The notes under the pieces were generated by a model that ran no database searches, had not been told where the DNA came from, and worked only from the letters and a program-made list of their open reading frames with translations. Shown here in pieces: positions 6,638 through 18,000 of a stretch of 32,011 nt of DNA. The position numbers were made by a program, and so were the translations under genes. The stretch comes from an uncultured Clostridia bacterium (GTDB lineage: Bacteria; Bacillota; Clostridia; UBA1381). Location: positions 1 to 32,011 of the forward strand of contig CAUGRT010000032.1 of assembly GCA_959602045.1 (NCBI GenBank). The letters run 5' to 3'. Positions within the stretch are counted from its first letter, which is position 1; each line of letters begins with the position of its first letter.

Positions 6638-8158
6638 ATGAAAAAGATTATTTTAATGGCGCTTGCAGCATCAATAGCAATTGGTTCATGTTGCGGATGC
6701 AGCAAGAAAAACGAAACATCCGGAGGCGAAGAGGTTACTTTGAAATGGGTAATGCCGGGACCGGGAGAACAAAAGGATTCGGATATTGTCTGGAAGGAGT
6801 TTAATGAAAAACTCAAGACCTATGAGGGACTTGAAAATGTATCGGTGGATTTTGATGTTGTAGACGCCAATGACTATGCGCAAAAATTCCTTATGGCACA
6901 GACGAGTGGTGACGATATGGACATCGTTCAGACATTTACGCTTGATTTCACAAAAGAGGCATATAACGGTACCTTTGCGCCGTTGGATGAATATTTGGAT
7001 AACGAGCTTGCAGACACCAAAAATGATTTGCCGGAATTTATGCTGGAATACGGAAAGGTGAACGGAAGCGTTTATGCAATCATGAATTACCAGATGTGTC
7101 CGGGAATGTGGGCTTTGAATATTAATAAAGAAATTGCTGATAAATATATTGACATTTCCGAACTCAGAGAGGTTTTAAAGAAAAAAGAGTATGACAGCAA
7201 GGTTCTTGATATTCTGGAGCAGCTTTTATCGGGAGCGGCAGAAAACGGAGAGCTTGGACAGGGCTTCAGACCGCTTACCGGAGAGAAACTTGCATCCAGA
7301 AATGCTGATGCTTTAACACGGGGTTACACCGTAGATGTGTATGATAATTCGGAGCAAGTTCGTATGAATTACTATGATATGCCATCCTACAAGGACTATT
7401 ATGACAGAGTAAATTCGTGGTATCAAAAAGGATATATCAGAAAGGATATATTGAGCATTTCGGATTTGTCAGCTGATGTCAACAAGAAAGGCGGATACAT
7501 AGCTTATATCGCCAATAATTATGTAGGCAAGGATGAGTATACAGATAAGGATACCGGCGTGGAGAATTATGTTTTATACATTGACACCAATCCGATCGTT
7601 CCTTCCATCAATGCGGCGGGCGGAAATGCAATATATGCTCAATCAAAGCATAAGGATGCAGCGGCAAAGGTCATCAATCTGATGAATTCGGAAAAAGGTA
7701 AGGATCTTTATAATCTTCTTGTATGGGGCATTGAGGGTAAGCATTATAACAAGGTATCTGACGACAGAATAGAAACAATCGGGTATCAAGGTCAGGGAAG
7801 CTCATCAGCGGATTATGGGCTATGGAAATGGGTTGTCGGAAATACAAAATATGCATATGAAACCCAGGCTGACGACGAGGGCTACAAGGATTTTGTATTC
7901 AATGAATTCGATGAAGGAGAAAATACAGTGGTTGCGCCGCTGATCGGATTTAAACCGGATCTCACAAGTCTGGAAAGCAGTATTTCTCAAATGAATTCAG
8001 TCATGGATGAATTTTCAAAGCCGCTTTCATTTGGTGCTGTAGATGATGTGGACAAGGTTTATAATGAGTTTATCAATAAATTAAAGCAATGTGATTCTGA
8101 GAAGGTCAAGACGGAACTTCAGAAACAGGTTGATGAGTTTGTAAAAAATAATAAATAG
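6638..8158 (+). CDS. Extracellular solute-binding lipoprotein (LipO-like, DUF3502 type)
   Basis: The 506-residue protein has a lipoprotein signal peptide (basic MKK, a hydrophobic stretch, then IGSC with Cys18 as the likely lipidated residue; CCGC makes the choice slightly ambiguous). The mature part is a family-1 type solute-binding protein. Its last 70 or so residues, from SSISQMNSVMDEF to VDEFVKNNK, resemble the DUF3502 C-terminus of LipO-type proteins that partner LplB/LplC permeases. It should sit on the outer face of the membrane, bind oligosaccharides, and hand them to the two upstream permeases. An in-frame TTG 13 codons earlier was rejected because AGAAAGGA lies just before the ATG at 6638. 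Confidence 0.93.
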   Translation: MKKIILMALAASIAIGSCCGCSKKNETSGGEEVTLKWVMPGPGEQKDSDIVWKEFNEKLKTYEGLENVSVDFDVVDANDYAQKFLMAQTSGDDMDIVQTFTLDFTKEAYNGTFAPLDEYLDNELADTKNDLPEFMLEYGKVNGSVYAIMNYQMCPGMWALNINKEIADKYIDISELREVLKKKEYDSKVLDILEQLLSGAAENGELGQGFRPLTGEKLASRNADALTRGYTVDVYDNSEQVRMNYYDMPSYKDYYDRVNSWYQKGYIRKDILSISDLSADVNKKGGYIAYIANNYVGKDEYTDKDTGVENYVLYIDTNPIVPSINAAGGNAIYAQSKHKDAAAKVINLMNSEKGKDLYNLLVWGIEGKHYNKVSDDRIETIGYQGQGSSSADYGLWKWVVGNTKYAYETQADDEGYKDFVFNEFDEGENTVVAPLIGFKPDLTSLESSISQMNSVMDEFSKPLSFGAVDDVDKVYNEFINKLKQCDSEKVKTELQKQVDEFVKNNK

Positions 8159-8189
8159 TATAAACGTAAAGGGGAAAGGAAAAGGACGC

Positions 8190-11100
8190 ATGAAGTTTGA
8201 AAGATTGACAGCTTTTCTTATGGCAATAGCTTTTGCATCGGGATCATCCGCCGGAGCCGAAATTTACAAGGTGTCGGTAGACGATAAAGGAAGCGGGGAA
8301 TTTTCAGGTAGTTTTCCGGGAACAACCGGTGGAAAGGCAGCATTTGAAATATTAAAGCCGGGGAAGAATGTAAATGATGAAGATGCATTTATCTATGCCG
8401 GTGAAACGAACATCGACGGAACAGGGGGCTTCGCAGATATATTTAATATAAGCGGACCGAGCGGAAGGTATATGTTGCGTTTGGGTTTTAACGGGTCTGT
8501 TCTTGAGAAAAAGTTTATGTTTGTCAACGAGCAAGAGATGAGCGATTATCTTCTTCGGATCAAATCAGCACAAAGTGCGGAAGAAATTGGCGATATATTT
8601 GAGGAGAATTATGGGCGGTTAAAGTTTTTATGCGGTATCAATATTTTGCCGGCGGATAAAGATGAGGTATATAAAGCGCTTTATGATCGTCTCAAGTCGG
8701 AAGAGGTTGAAAGCTTTTCAAAAATAAAGGAAATTGTTGCTGAGGTTGTGCTGATAAATGATTTTTTGAAAGCCAAGGAAAACAAAGCAAATGCCTTAGA
8801 AAAGTTATTTGATTATTTTGACAGTAAATATACTCCGGTTATAGGACTTTGGAAGAACAACTCCATTGCCTCTGATACGATCAAAAATTCCGTAATTTCA
8901 TATCTTCAAAGCAAAGAGATTTTCTCGATGAAAGAAATGGAATCTGAATTTTGTGAAAGTGCACTATTTACGATGCTGTCCAAAGTCAATTCAAGAGGAA
9001 AAGAGCTTACCGTGGTAACGGAAGCCCATGATCTTATCGGAATGGCAGAATATGATAGGTTTTCGACTTATCCCGAAACCAAGAAAATAAATATTCTTTC
9101 AAACATAAAAAGCGGATACACAAATACATCAGAGTATGCGCAGCGTTTTGACAATGCGGTTAAAACTTATAAAGATCCGGTTAATACGCCGTCGGGTGGA
9201 AGCACCGGTGGCGGCGGAGTGATTATTGATACCACTCCGTCTACCCCCGGACCGGAGCCTACAATTGCTCCTAAGCCGACAGAAACTGACGGGTTTACGG
9301 ATATAGATGATTTTGAGTGGGCAAGAAGCAATATTGAACGACTTTTTGAAAAGAAGATCATCAACGGAAAGGGAGATGGAATATTTGCGCCGGCAGATCA
9401 TGTAACACGTGAGGAATTTGTTGCTATGATTATTAATGCCCTGGCAATGCGAAACAATTCAGCCGTGTGCGATTTGTTTACGGATGTCGGAGCAAGTGAC
9501 TGGTTCTATATTCCGATCGCTTCTGCGGTTGAAAAGGGAATTATTACCGGAATCGAACAAAATCTATTTGGAGTCGGCAGAAATATTACACGTCAGGACG
9601 CAGCCGCAATTGTAGAGCGTGCGGCAAAGGCAGCCGGTATATATTTTTCGGATGACAGTGCGCCGCCGGAAAATCAAAATACCGCATATGAATATGCAGT
9701 TATAAAAAAGGACGCGTTCTATGATTCGGATCAGGTTTCAGATTATGCAAAGCAAGCAGTGGAGCGAGTACATTCCATGGGGATTATCAACGGGTATCCC
9801 GATGGAGAATTTAAGCCTGACGGAACAATGAATCGTGCCGAAGCTGCTGTTATAACGGATAAGCTTATGAAGTTCCTGGACGCGCAGAAAGATGCGGCGA
9901 GCGATAAGGATAAAGCGTACATATCTGAGCTTAAGGCTATTGGGATGTATTCCGGAGATGACACGATGCTGTCGGAAAATATAACGAGAGCTGAAGCGGC
10001 GAAAACAATTTGCGGACTTATGAATATCAAAAATCCCGGAGTCAGAGAAAGCGGATTTTCCGATGTTTCGGCAGAGGATGAAAACAGCGGATATATTTAT
10101 GAGCTTTCCGAAAGGCATATTCTTGACGGAACAGACGGTAAATTTTATTCTGACCGTGAGCTTGACTATAATGACGCTGTAAAAGCCGCAGTCATGGCAA
10201 TGGGATATGTAAAAGCCGCGGAACAAGGCGGATATCCGGATGGATATTTGAAGGTTGCGGCCGAAAACAAGTATCTGGATGGAGTGACATCATCAGACGG
10301 AAAAATCACCAAGCTGAATCTTTTAAGACTTTTCGGGAATTTGATTGATAAAGAAGTTATGGGATATACCCCTACCGAAAAAGAATATTCAAAAGATACC
10401 GCGACCTATTTGGAGGTATATTTTGGAATTAAGAATGCCAAGGGCCAGGTTACGGCAAATTCATTCACCGGAATCGGCTCGGATTCAGAGGTCGGCAAAG
10501 GAAACATAAAAATAGACGGTATCATAATGAAGAATCCGGACTCCGAATACGAAAAGCTTATTGGCAGCCGGGTAGAGTATTTCTATAAGGAAACCGGATC
10601 GGATGAATATGAATTGGTTTTCGCAAAGCGAAACAACAGAACGACTGTGACAACGGTGAAAGCTTCGGATATAGAAAGCTTTTCGGATATGACATACCGG
10701 TATCGTGCAGAAGGCTCACACTCTTATAATAAAAAGATTAAGATTTCAAAAAATACAAATATTGTATTGAATAATCAACGGATCTTTGATTATAGCGATG
10801 CGGAGCTTTTACCGGAATCGGGTGAGATTGAATTCATCGACTTTGACGGAAACGGAGTCTTTGATGAGAATGATACTGTTAAAATAACGTCATATACAAA
10901 TATTGTTGTCAACAGTGTGGATGCGTCAAGACAGATTATATTTGACAAGTATACCGATTATTCAAATCCGGATTCGGAGGACTATTCAATAAATCTTCAG
11001 AATATCAACGAATATAAAATTCATGATAAATATGGAGATGAATATGGTCTGAACGAATTGAGAGAATGGGACGTTTTAGCGGTTATGCAGACCCCGGACA

Positions 11101-12527
11101 AGGATTATGCCGAGATTACGTTGGTTGACGAATGTGCCGGAGGCAAGTTGGAAAGCATAGGAAGCACAGATGATGGGGAAACTTGTCTGAAGATTGGCGG
11201 AAAGCAGTATCCGGTATCTGAGAACTTCCGTGGGGATCTCAGTAAGTTCATATGCGGTAATGATGTGACGGTTTATTGGGATTTATACGGGAAAGTTACG
11301 GCAATAGAAAACGGAATTGCGTCATATGCCGAAAAGAATGAAAGCACTGCATCGCAGCAAAATGAGCTTACCGATAAGCTCGTCATAGTAAGCGGATATG
11401 CCATGGATAAAGAGGAAAATGAGGTATGCTATCTTAAAACTTATTATTCCGATAAGAAAATCACAACTTTTCCGCTTGTCGAGAAAGTAAAGATTAACGA
11501 AAAACGTTATAAATCTCTCGAAGCAGAAACGGAACTGGATGATATGTTGGGAAAGGTTGTCAAGATCAGGTTGAATGATAAGAATGAGATTGATGAAATT
11601 GTAACGGCAGCAGCTCCGGGCGAGGATGACAACAGAGGGCTGTGGCTTCTGAATTATCCAAATGAAAATCTGAGATACGGTTCAGAGGCAAGCAATTTCG
11701 GCGCTCGGTTCTTCAAGAAAAACAGTATTGTTTATACAATACCGAAAACAGCTTCGGAATATACAAACTCTGACGCATATTCAGTAAATACTGCTCAGTT
11801 TAGTAATGATTCGGTTTATCAGATAGATGGATATACAACCGATCTTTCCTCAAAGAGCGCGGAAGTTATTGTATACAAAGCGGATCCTGTAAAGGGAGGA
11901 CAAATCAGTGAGGGCAGTGCATTTATTATAGGCGACATAGCGAATACCGTTAATGCAGACGGTGAGTCAGTTTTGACGCTTGAAGGAATTGATTATAACA
12001 ACGGGAAAAACGGAACCAGTCAAGTAAGAAGCTATGAACTATCGAAGGATGTTATGTTTATTGATTTCTATGGAAAAGAAATCACCTCGCTAACTGTGGA
12101 TGATCTGGAGCCGGGAGATTGCTTAAGATATGGTGAAAATAACGGCGTTATAGAAACCATTCAGCTGACATACGACTATAGTAAATCAGAGCTTATATAC
12201 AATGACGGTACTAAGCCAAACCGTGCATATGCCGGTGATGCTTATGATGTAAGTGCAGATGGAGCATATCTGACGATTGCCACCGGCAAAAGAGCTTGGG
12301 AGATTGATGAAAAAGCGGCTGAGGCTGCCAATAATCTTGCAAGCTATTGGATCCGCAGCAATAACATGTATACAATTGTCGATAAGACGGGAACAAAGAC
12401 GGTAGTGAAGAAAGGATCAAATGCAGATATTCAGACCTATAAAAAGGCAGGCAAGAGCTGTTCGAGAGTCATATTATTCTCGGAATGGGCATCGACAATC
12501 TATGCGGTAGTTGTATATATCGAATAG
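8190..12527 (+). CDS. Large SLH-domain surface protein with unknown N- and C-terminal regions
   Basis: This 1445-residue exported protein starts with a signal peptide (cleavage near Ala21-Ala23). A beta-rich region (about 24-115) and a helical region (about 116-328) follow, then a Gly/Pro/Thr-rich linker (about 330-366). Three SLH domains span about 367-562; the third has the textbook GIINGYPDGEFKPDGTMNRAEAA. A second, more degenerate block of SLH-like units covers about 575-720. The last 720 residues are not recognised. They are beta-rich and contain an EF-hand-like loop at 884-895 (Asp884, Asp886, Asn888, Asp892, Asp895). SLH domains bind pyruvylated secondary cell-wall polymers, so this protein is probably anchored to the cell wall and may be the surface platform of the locus. 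No catalytic motif was seen. Confidence 0.88.
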   Translation: MKFERLTAFLMAIAFASGSSAGAEIYKVSVDDKGSGEFSGSFPGTTGGKAAFEILKPGKNVNDEDAFIYAGETNIDGTGGFADIFNISGPSGRYMLRLGFNGSVLEKKFMFVNEQEMSDYLLRIKSAQSAEEIGDIFEENYGRLKFLCGINILPADKDEVYKALYDRLKSEEVESFSKIKEIVAEVVLINDFLKAKENKANALEKLFDYFDSKYTPVIGLWKNNSIASDTIKNSVISYLQSKEIFSMKEMESEFCESALFTMLSKVNSRGKELTVVTEAHDLIGMAEYDRFSTYPETKKINILSNIKSGYTNTSEYAQRFDNAVKTYKDPVNTPSGGSTGGGGVIIDTTPSTPGPEPTIAPKPTETDGFTDIDDFEWARSNIERLFEKKIINGKGDGIFAPADHVTREEFVAMIINALAMRNNSAVCDLFTDVGASDWFYIPIASAVEKGIITGIEQNLFGVGRNITRQDAAAIVERAAKAAGIYFSDDSAPPENQNTAYEYAVIKKDAFYDSDQVSDYAKQAVERVHSMGIINGYPDGEFKPDGTMNRAEAAVITDKLMKFLDAQKDAASDKDKAYISELKAIGMYSGDDTMLSENITRAEAAKTICGLMNIKNPGVRESGFSDVSAEDENSGYIYELSERHILDGTDGKFYSDRELDYNDAVKAAVMAMGYVKAAEQGGYPDGYLKVAAENKYLDGVTSSDGKITKLNLLRLFGNLIDKEVMGYTPTEKEYSKDTATYLEVYFGIKNAKGQVTANSFTGIGSDSEVGKGNIKIDGIIMKNPDSEYEKLIGSRVEYFYKETGSDEYELVFAKRNNRTTVTTVKASDIESFSDMTYRYRAEGSHSYNKKIKISKNTNIVLNNQRIFDYSDAELLPESGEIEFIDFDGNGVFDENDTVKITSYTNIVVNSVDASRQIIFDKYTDYSNPDSEDYSINLQNINEYKIHDKYGDEYGLNELREWDVLAVMQTPDKDYAEITLVDECAGGKLESIGSTDDGETCLKIGGKQYPVSENFRGDLSKFICGNDVTVYWDLYGKVTAIENGIASYAEKNESTASQQNELTDKLVIVSGYAMDKEENEVCYLKTYYSDKKITTFPLVEKVKINEKRYKSLEAETELDDMLGKVVKIRLNDKNEIDEIVTAAAPGEDDNRGLWLLNYPNENLRYGSEASNFGARFFKKNSIVYTIPKTASEYTNSDAYSVNTAQFSNDSVYQIDGYTTDLSSKSAEVIVYKADPVKGGQISEGSAFIIGDIANTVNADGESVLTLEGIDYNNGKNGTSQVRSYELSKDVMFIDFYGKEITSLTVDDLEPGDCLRYGENNGVIETIQLTYDYSKSELIYNDGTKPNRAYAGDAYDVSADGAYLTIATGKRAWEIDEKAAEAANNLASYWIRSNNMYTIVDKTGTKTVVKKGSNADIQTYKKAGKSCSRVILFSEWASTIYAVVVYIE

Positions 12528-12544
12528 CTTGAATGGAGTGTGTA

Positions 12545-14917
12545 ATGAGAAGATTAATAATAATTTTAATTGCTATTTTGATCTTTACCTGCGAGGGAGC
12601 TTATGCATATAGCAGTAATGAAATTAACATATATGCAGCTCCCTACGGGGACGATATTCTGGGCAACGGAACTATTAGGAAGCCATACAAGAGCGTAGAA
12701 AAAGTAAGTGAAACGGTAAAGCTTTATATGAAGAGCGGAACCGAAAAAAATATTAATGCGGTTTTTCGCGGCGGAGAGTATAAGCTTCGGGAAAGAATTG
12801 AAATAGATTCGCTTTCCAAATCCGGATATTCGGGGACGGTGACTTATAAGTCATACGAAAATGAACGGGCAATTTTTGTCGGAGCAAATCATGATTTTGA
12901 GTGGACATCTCTCGGAAATGGTTTGTACAGTACAACGGTTGATTCCGAGGTAAATGTTGTGTTTGAGGATGGAGAGCCATCCTCAAAGGCACGGTATCCG
13001 AACAAAAGTGAGCATCGCATGGATGGATATCTTTCGGCTGAAGCAGGCGGAACAAGGGAATACCTGATGTTTAAGGAGGGAGATTTCCCTAAAATCACTT
13101 CAAAATCCGATTTGCAGGTCTGTGTTTTTGACGGCGGGGAACTGTGTCTGTATTCCATGAATATCTTGGGTGCCACGCTGGATTATGACGAACATAAAAT
13201 ACTGTTCAGCAAAAATACTGCGATGAAATGCGTTGGTGGTTCAAAGTATTTTATCCAAAATTCACGGGAGCTTTTAGATGCACCGGGAGAGATGTACTAT
13301 GACAGCGATGAAAAAACACTTTACTATATGCCGAGAAACCCCGAAAATCTCTCAAAGGTACATATTCCGTATCTTACGCAGGCTTTTCGAATGATCGGAA
13401 CAAAAGAAAATCCCATAGAGAATATCAGAATAAGTGGAATTGATTTTAAATATTTCGGTGCGGAGTTTTCGGGAACCCCGGCAACGGTCTACGCCTATTA
13501 CGGAAATAATATTGAGATTTCGGATTGCAGCTTTGAAGGTATCGGTGGAATGGGTGTAGAGTTATATTATACAAACCATTCAAGATTAACCGGAAACAAA
13601 CTGGAAAATGTCGGTGCAACGGGCATTTTTATTCGGGATACCGATGCAGCAGGTAACGAAGGGAATAATGTCATATCAAATAATTGCATTAAAAATGTAG
13701 GATTTTATTATGCAACAAGCAATGGTATAGATATTGTTCGTTCGAGTAAAAATCAGGTGCTGAATAATACAGTTTCAGGCTGTACCAGAGCGGCAATTAA
13801 TCTTGCGGGATCATCGGAACAGACATTTGCGCAATTGGGGACAGAAAAAGATGGGGTGATTCTTACAAGGGATAATATGAAACCCTATCTGGTCAGCAAT
13901 GATAATGTTGTTTCCGGAAATGATTTGTCGGATTCGATGCTTGAAACGAATGATGGCGGCGTGATATACACATGGGCAATAGGATACGATAACATTATCA
14001 GCGATAATTATATTCATGATTCGGGTGCGGATTTTTCATGGAATTTTGGCGCAGTTTATCTGGATGATGATACCAACAGAACGCAGGTTACTCGTAATTA
14101 TATCACAAGGCTTGGGGATGAGAACGGAAACCTGCGCGACATATTTTTCATTAAAGGTCAGGACAATCAAATTGAAAATAATTTTATTGTGAACTGTAAG
14201 CCGGGGAAAGGTGTAGCGCGTGTTGATTCTCAGTCCGGAACCGGACCGGTAGGGAATGTTGTTTTCAGGAAAAACGTTTTTTATAACAGTGGAAGCAGCT
14301 TATTCGACTTTTACGGAATAGCGAAACAGCCGGAGAACCCTTTGAATGTGAAGTTTAAAGAATGCGATTATAATCTCTATTATGACAGCTCAAATTACTA
14401 TGAAATTCGCATCAGAGATGAAAATCAAGACGGCGCTACGAAAAAGCTCTGCGATATTTCCGAATGGAGAAGCGATTACGGGTGGGATATTCACTCCGTG
14501 TTCCAAAAAGCCGAATTTGCCGATTCATATACGGAGGATTTCAGACTTACCGGCAACGGAGCGGCGGCGGATTTTGGAATTGACGGAATAGATATTTCAA
14601 AATGCGGAGTCGGAGAGGAATATCGGTTTACATCCGACGCGTCCTTGGAAAAACTTTATCTTTCGGTTGAGGATTCCGTATATGCAAATGTTGAAATGAA
14701 CTGTGGTGAGCAAAGAAAGCTCTGTGCTGTTGCCAAAACAAAAGACGGCATTATCATAAAGGATGTCAGGCTTCTGTTCGGCTCGTCCGATTCGGAAACT
14801 GTGTCTGTGACAGATGGAGTGATTACGGCAAAAAAAGCCGGAAAAGCCCGAATAACGGCGGTATGCATGGCGGGAGAACAGATGTGTACGGCGGAAGTAT
14901 ATGTTTATGTAAAATAA
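12545..14917 (+). CDS. Secreted right-handed beta-helix protein (GH141-like glycosidase) with Ig-like tail
   Basis: The 790-residue protein has a signal peptide (about 1-22), an N-terminal segment AAPYGDDILGNGT then RGGEYKL, and the marker phrases SSKARYPN and LLDAPGEMYYDSDEKTLYYMP. These are typical of beta-helix glycosidases in and around family GH141 (and GH120). Parallel beta-helix turns rich in N-x-I/V-x-x-N run from about 290 to 610. Candidate catalytic acids are Asp470 in NDGGVIY and Asp507-509 in AVYLDDDT, both conserved in the paralogue at 18497. A Big_2-type Ig domain ends the protein (about 700-790). Start: GGAG lies 6 bases before the ATG at 12545; an in-frame ATG at 12533 lacks such a site and would lengthen the signal peptide. 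Assignment to GH141 itself is tentative. Confidence 0.82.
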   Translation: MRRLIIILIAILIFTCEGAYAYSSNEINIYAAPYGDDILGNGTIRKPYKSVEKVSETVKLYMKSGTEKNINAVFRGGEYKLRERIEIDSLSKSGYSGTVTYKSYENERAIFVGANHDFEWTSLGNGLYSTTVDSEVNVVFEDGEPSSKARYPNKSEHRMDGYLSAEAGGTREYLMFKEGDFPKITSKSDLQVCVFDGGELCLYSMNILGATLDYDEHKILFSKNTAMKCVGGSKYFIQNSRELLDAPGEMYYDSDEKTLYYMPRNPENLSKVHIPYLTQAFRMIGTKENPIENIRISGIDFKYFGAEFSGTPATVYAYYGNNIEISDCSFEGIGGMGVELYYTNHSRLTGNKLENVGATGIFIRDTDAAGNEGNNVISNNCIKNVGFYYATSNGIDIVRSSKNQVLNNTVSGCTRAAINLAGSSEQTFAQLGTEKDGVILTRDNMKPYLVSNDNVVSGNDLSDSMLETNDGGVIYTWAIGYDNIISDNYIHDSGADFSWNFGAVYLDDDTNRTQVTRNYITRLGDENGNLRDIFFIKGQDNQIENNFIVNCKPGKGVARVDSQSGTGPVGNVVFRKNVFYNSGSSLFDFYGIAKQPENPLNVKFKECDYNLYYDSSNYYEIRIRDENQDGATKKLCDISEWRSDYGWDIHSVFQKAEFADSYTEDFRLTGNGAAADFGIDGIDISKCGVGEEYRFTSDASLEKLYLSVEDSVYANVEMNCGEQRKLCAVAKTKDGIIIKDVRLLFGSSDSETVSVTDGVITAKKAGKARITAVCMAGEQMCTAEVYVYVK

Positions 14918-15048
14918 AAATACGGTTGGAATTATGTTTCCGGATAATTTGAACGGTATTTTTGTTGAAGAGATTTGTAAAATGCAAATTTACATCGTTT
15001 GATTTTTATAAATCTCTATATAAGAAAATAAAAGGAGGAAGTAAAAAA

Positions 15049-18000
15049 ATGAGAAAAAATTTACGGAAAATTATTTCTGCATTGCTGACATTGGCAATGA
15101 TTGTTTCGGTAGCTCCGATGCTCGTATCGGCTGCGGAAACAGATCAGGAATACAAAGTGGTATGGATCGGAGGATCCTTTACCGAGGGAGTTGCCGGAGT
15201 GGACGGCGACAGAAGCAAATGCTTTGCCTCCCTGGTTACAAAATGGATGAATGACACCGAATGGGCAGGCAAAAATGTAAGCGTCACCGGAATCAACAGC
15301 GGAGTAGGCGGAACATTGTCACCTTATGGTCGTATGCGATATGAAAAGGACGTTCTGGCATATGATCCCGACTTGGTGTTTATTGAGTTTAACGGAAATG
15401 ACGCCGGAATGGGAAATTATCTCCAGGCGGCATATGCAATGGAGAGTATGGTACGGAGAACCTTAACGGCAAGCCCGAAAACAAAAATTGTTTTCTTGGA
15501 AAGACCGGAATGGGCATCGCCGGAAATGGCTGCTGAAGCTCAGAAATACCATGCAATGATTGCGGATTACTATGATGTACCGCTGATGGATATTACGCAA
15601 ATAGCTACAGAGGTTCCGGATGGAGTATCATCGGATGGATGCCACCCGAATGAAAAAGGTCATGCGGCAATTGCCGAGGGAATCGAAAACTGGCTTACGG
15701 AAAATGTCATCAATTATCCCACATTAAAGCAGTTCACTGTAAATCCAAGCTATGTTCCGATCATTCCGGCATATCATGACGCAAAAGATTACATGGTAGC
15801 GGATGCAACAACAGGCTGGTATGTAAATGACAACGGACAGCTTCAGTCAGATACATTCGGAGATGTTTTAACCTTGAAATTTAAAGGCGACGCAGTTGCA
15901 TTTGCCGGAGTGTCGGGCGGAACGGATGCCGTTTGTACATTTGTAGTGGACAGCAGTATTAATGAATCCGGAAAAGAAGAAAGCGGAATCCAGGGTTCGA
16001 TTGCGAACATTGGACATTGCAAGGGCGTGTATCTCGGTATGGGAACCGGAGAGCATACTATGACAATAAAAAATAATCACAGTGCATCGGGAAGCAGTTC
16101 CGCATCTATTGTAATTGATAAAATTATTGTCGACGGTATAGAGAATGATGCGGTAGCTCCGGTTGAATCGACTGCCGGATATAATGTATTCTATGATAAG
16201 ATTTCTGATGATACTACTTTCCATTGGGGTGACTGGGTTACCGGTCAAGGCTGGACAAATCAGAGAAGATATACGACAGGCGGCGGTGTTATTTCAAAGG
16301 AAGGTAACTATGCCACCATGGGCTGCGCAAATCCTGCAAGAGGCTTGCAGATGGCAACAAAAGGCGCAAGGCTTATTTATACTATGCCCGAAAATGCAGG
16401 CGCTGTAGGTTCTGTTTCATTTAGAATTTGTGCAAAGGGGGATTACAGTGAGGGTAATCCGCTTATGAAGGTTTATGCGATTGACGAAAACGGAACGGAA
16501 ACATTACTGAATGTTCTGCCGGGCGTATTGTTTAAAGGACAGGGCGGCACCAATACAAACCAGGGATTGAACACCTATGATTTTATGGGCTGCGGAGTAC
16601 CTGCCGGGACGAAAAAGCTTGCGTTTGAATATGATGTTGCAAACTATGGCGCAGCGCTCAGCAATGTTAGATATACATACGGCGCTCCGACTTTCGAAAA
16701 GGTGACAATGGAGTTGAATGCTCAGACGTTTGTCGGTTCTGAGGAACAGATAACGGTAAAGGGATATAATTCGGACGGAAGCGAATATGACCTTTCAGAT
16801 GCAGATATTGTTTATTATACATCAGACAACGACATTGTGGATGTGAACTCAAGCACAGGCACAGTTAAGGCAAAGGCTGCCGGAACTGCTGTAGTTAATG
16901 CTGAAATTACAGTCGGTGATAAGGTTTTTGAAAAATCAGCGAAAATTACAGTATATGCAAGTGCGGATGTAAGCTCATCATGGTTTGCAATTCCGAAAAA
17001 TACATATGTTGCAGGAACAAGCGGTAAAATTGATTTTCATGCCGTAATAGACGGAACGGAACAGGTAGACGCACTTCCGACAACCTACACATCCGGCAAT
17101 CAGGAAGTTGTTACGATTGATAATAACGGAAACTTCAAAGCGGTAGGCGCAGGTACAGCAGTAATTACTCCGTCAGTTTCGGTACTTTCAGACACGTATT
17201 CGCCCATCATCATCAAGGTAGTAGACAGCAATAAGACAGTGCATAATTTTTACGATGATAATCAAAGCGGAAAATTAACGGTAGCGAATATGAAGAATCA
17301 GTATAGTCAATATGCAAACCTTCGAAACGGTACAGAGTTATATGCATGGTGTATCAATACAGAAAACAATCTTTATTTGAATAACGATCATTATCTGAGC
17401 TTGAATGAGGGTCCGGGAAATACACGGAACAAGTATGCCGCATTTATTTATAAGCTGGGTGATTCTGCCGAAAAGTTTGAATACGATTATATCAATAACA
17501 ATGGTTGGTCAACAGATCCGAGAATAGCATATTTAAGCAGTGAAAACTATACATTTACTGTCAATGACACAACATATGATCTTGCAAATATGGATAACTG
17601 TACTTCGAATCGTACATCTTATGCATTTGATGATGGACGTACAGAAGATGACAGCAATGACGTTGTATTGAAATCCGGATGGGTTGAAGATACAAGCTTC
17701 ACAAAGAATGAGTTAGGCAACTATGAGTATTTAATATCATCCGATGTTCCGGAAGGAGCAAAATATGTGCTTGTATTATTTGACTATAAAATGACAAAGT
17801 GGCCGGGGCATAATCGTTTGAAGGGTGCAAACATCATTTATAAAAACGAAATTGCAGCCGTTGAAGCCGCAGGAGATAATAAGATTGCAGTAACATTTAA
17901 GGGAGCTGTAGAAAATCCTGATGTTACTTCATTCAAGGTGAATGGAACTTCGGTTCAGGCAACCGTGGACAGCTATGACGCTGATACGCAGACGCTTTAT

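Noticed and set aside
9738..10226. Minus-strand open frame of 162 codons opposite the SLH region
   Set aside because: It lies wholly within the well-supported SLH gene in antisense, with Cys/His/Arg-rich composition typical of a shadow frame.
14962..15048. In-frame TTG extension of the secreted esterase
   Set aside because: It would place 29 basic residues ahead of a normal signal peptide; AAAGGAGG before the ATG at 15049 is decisive.
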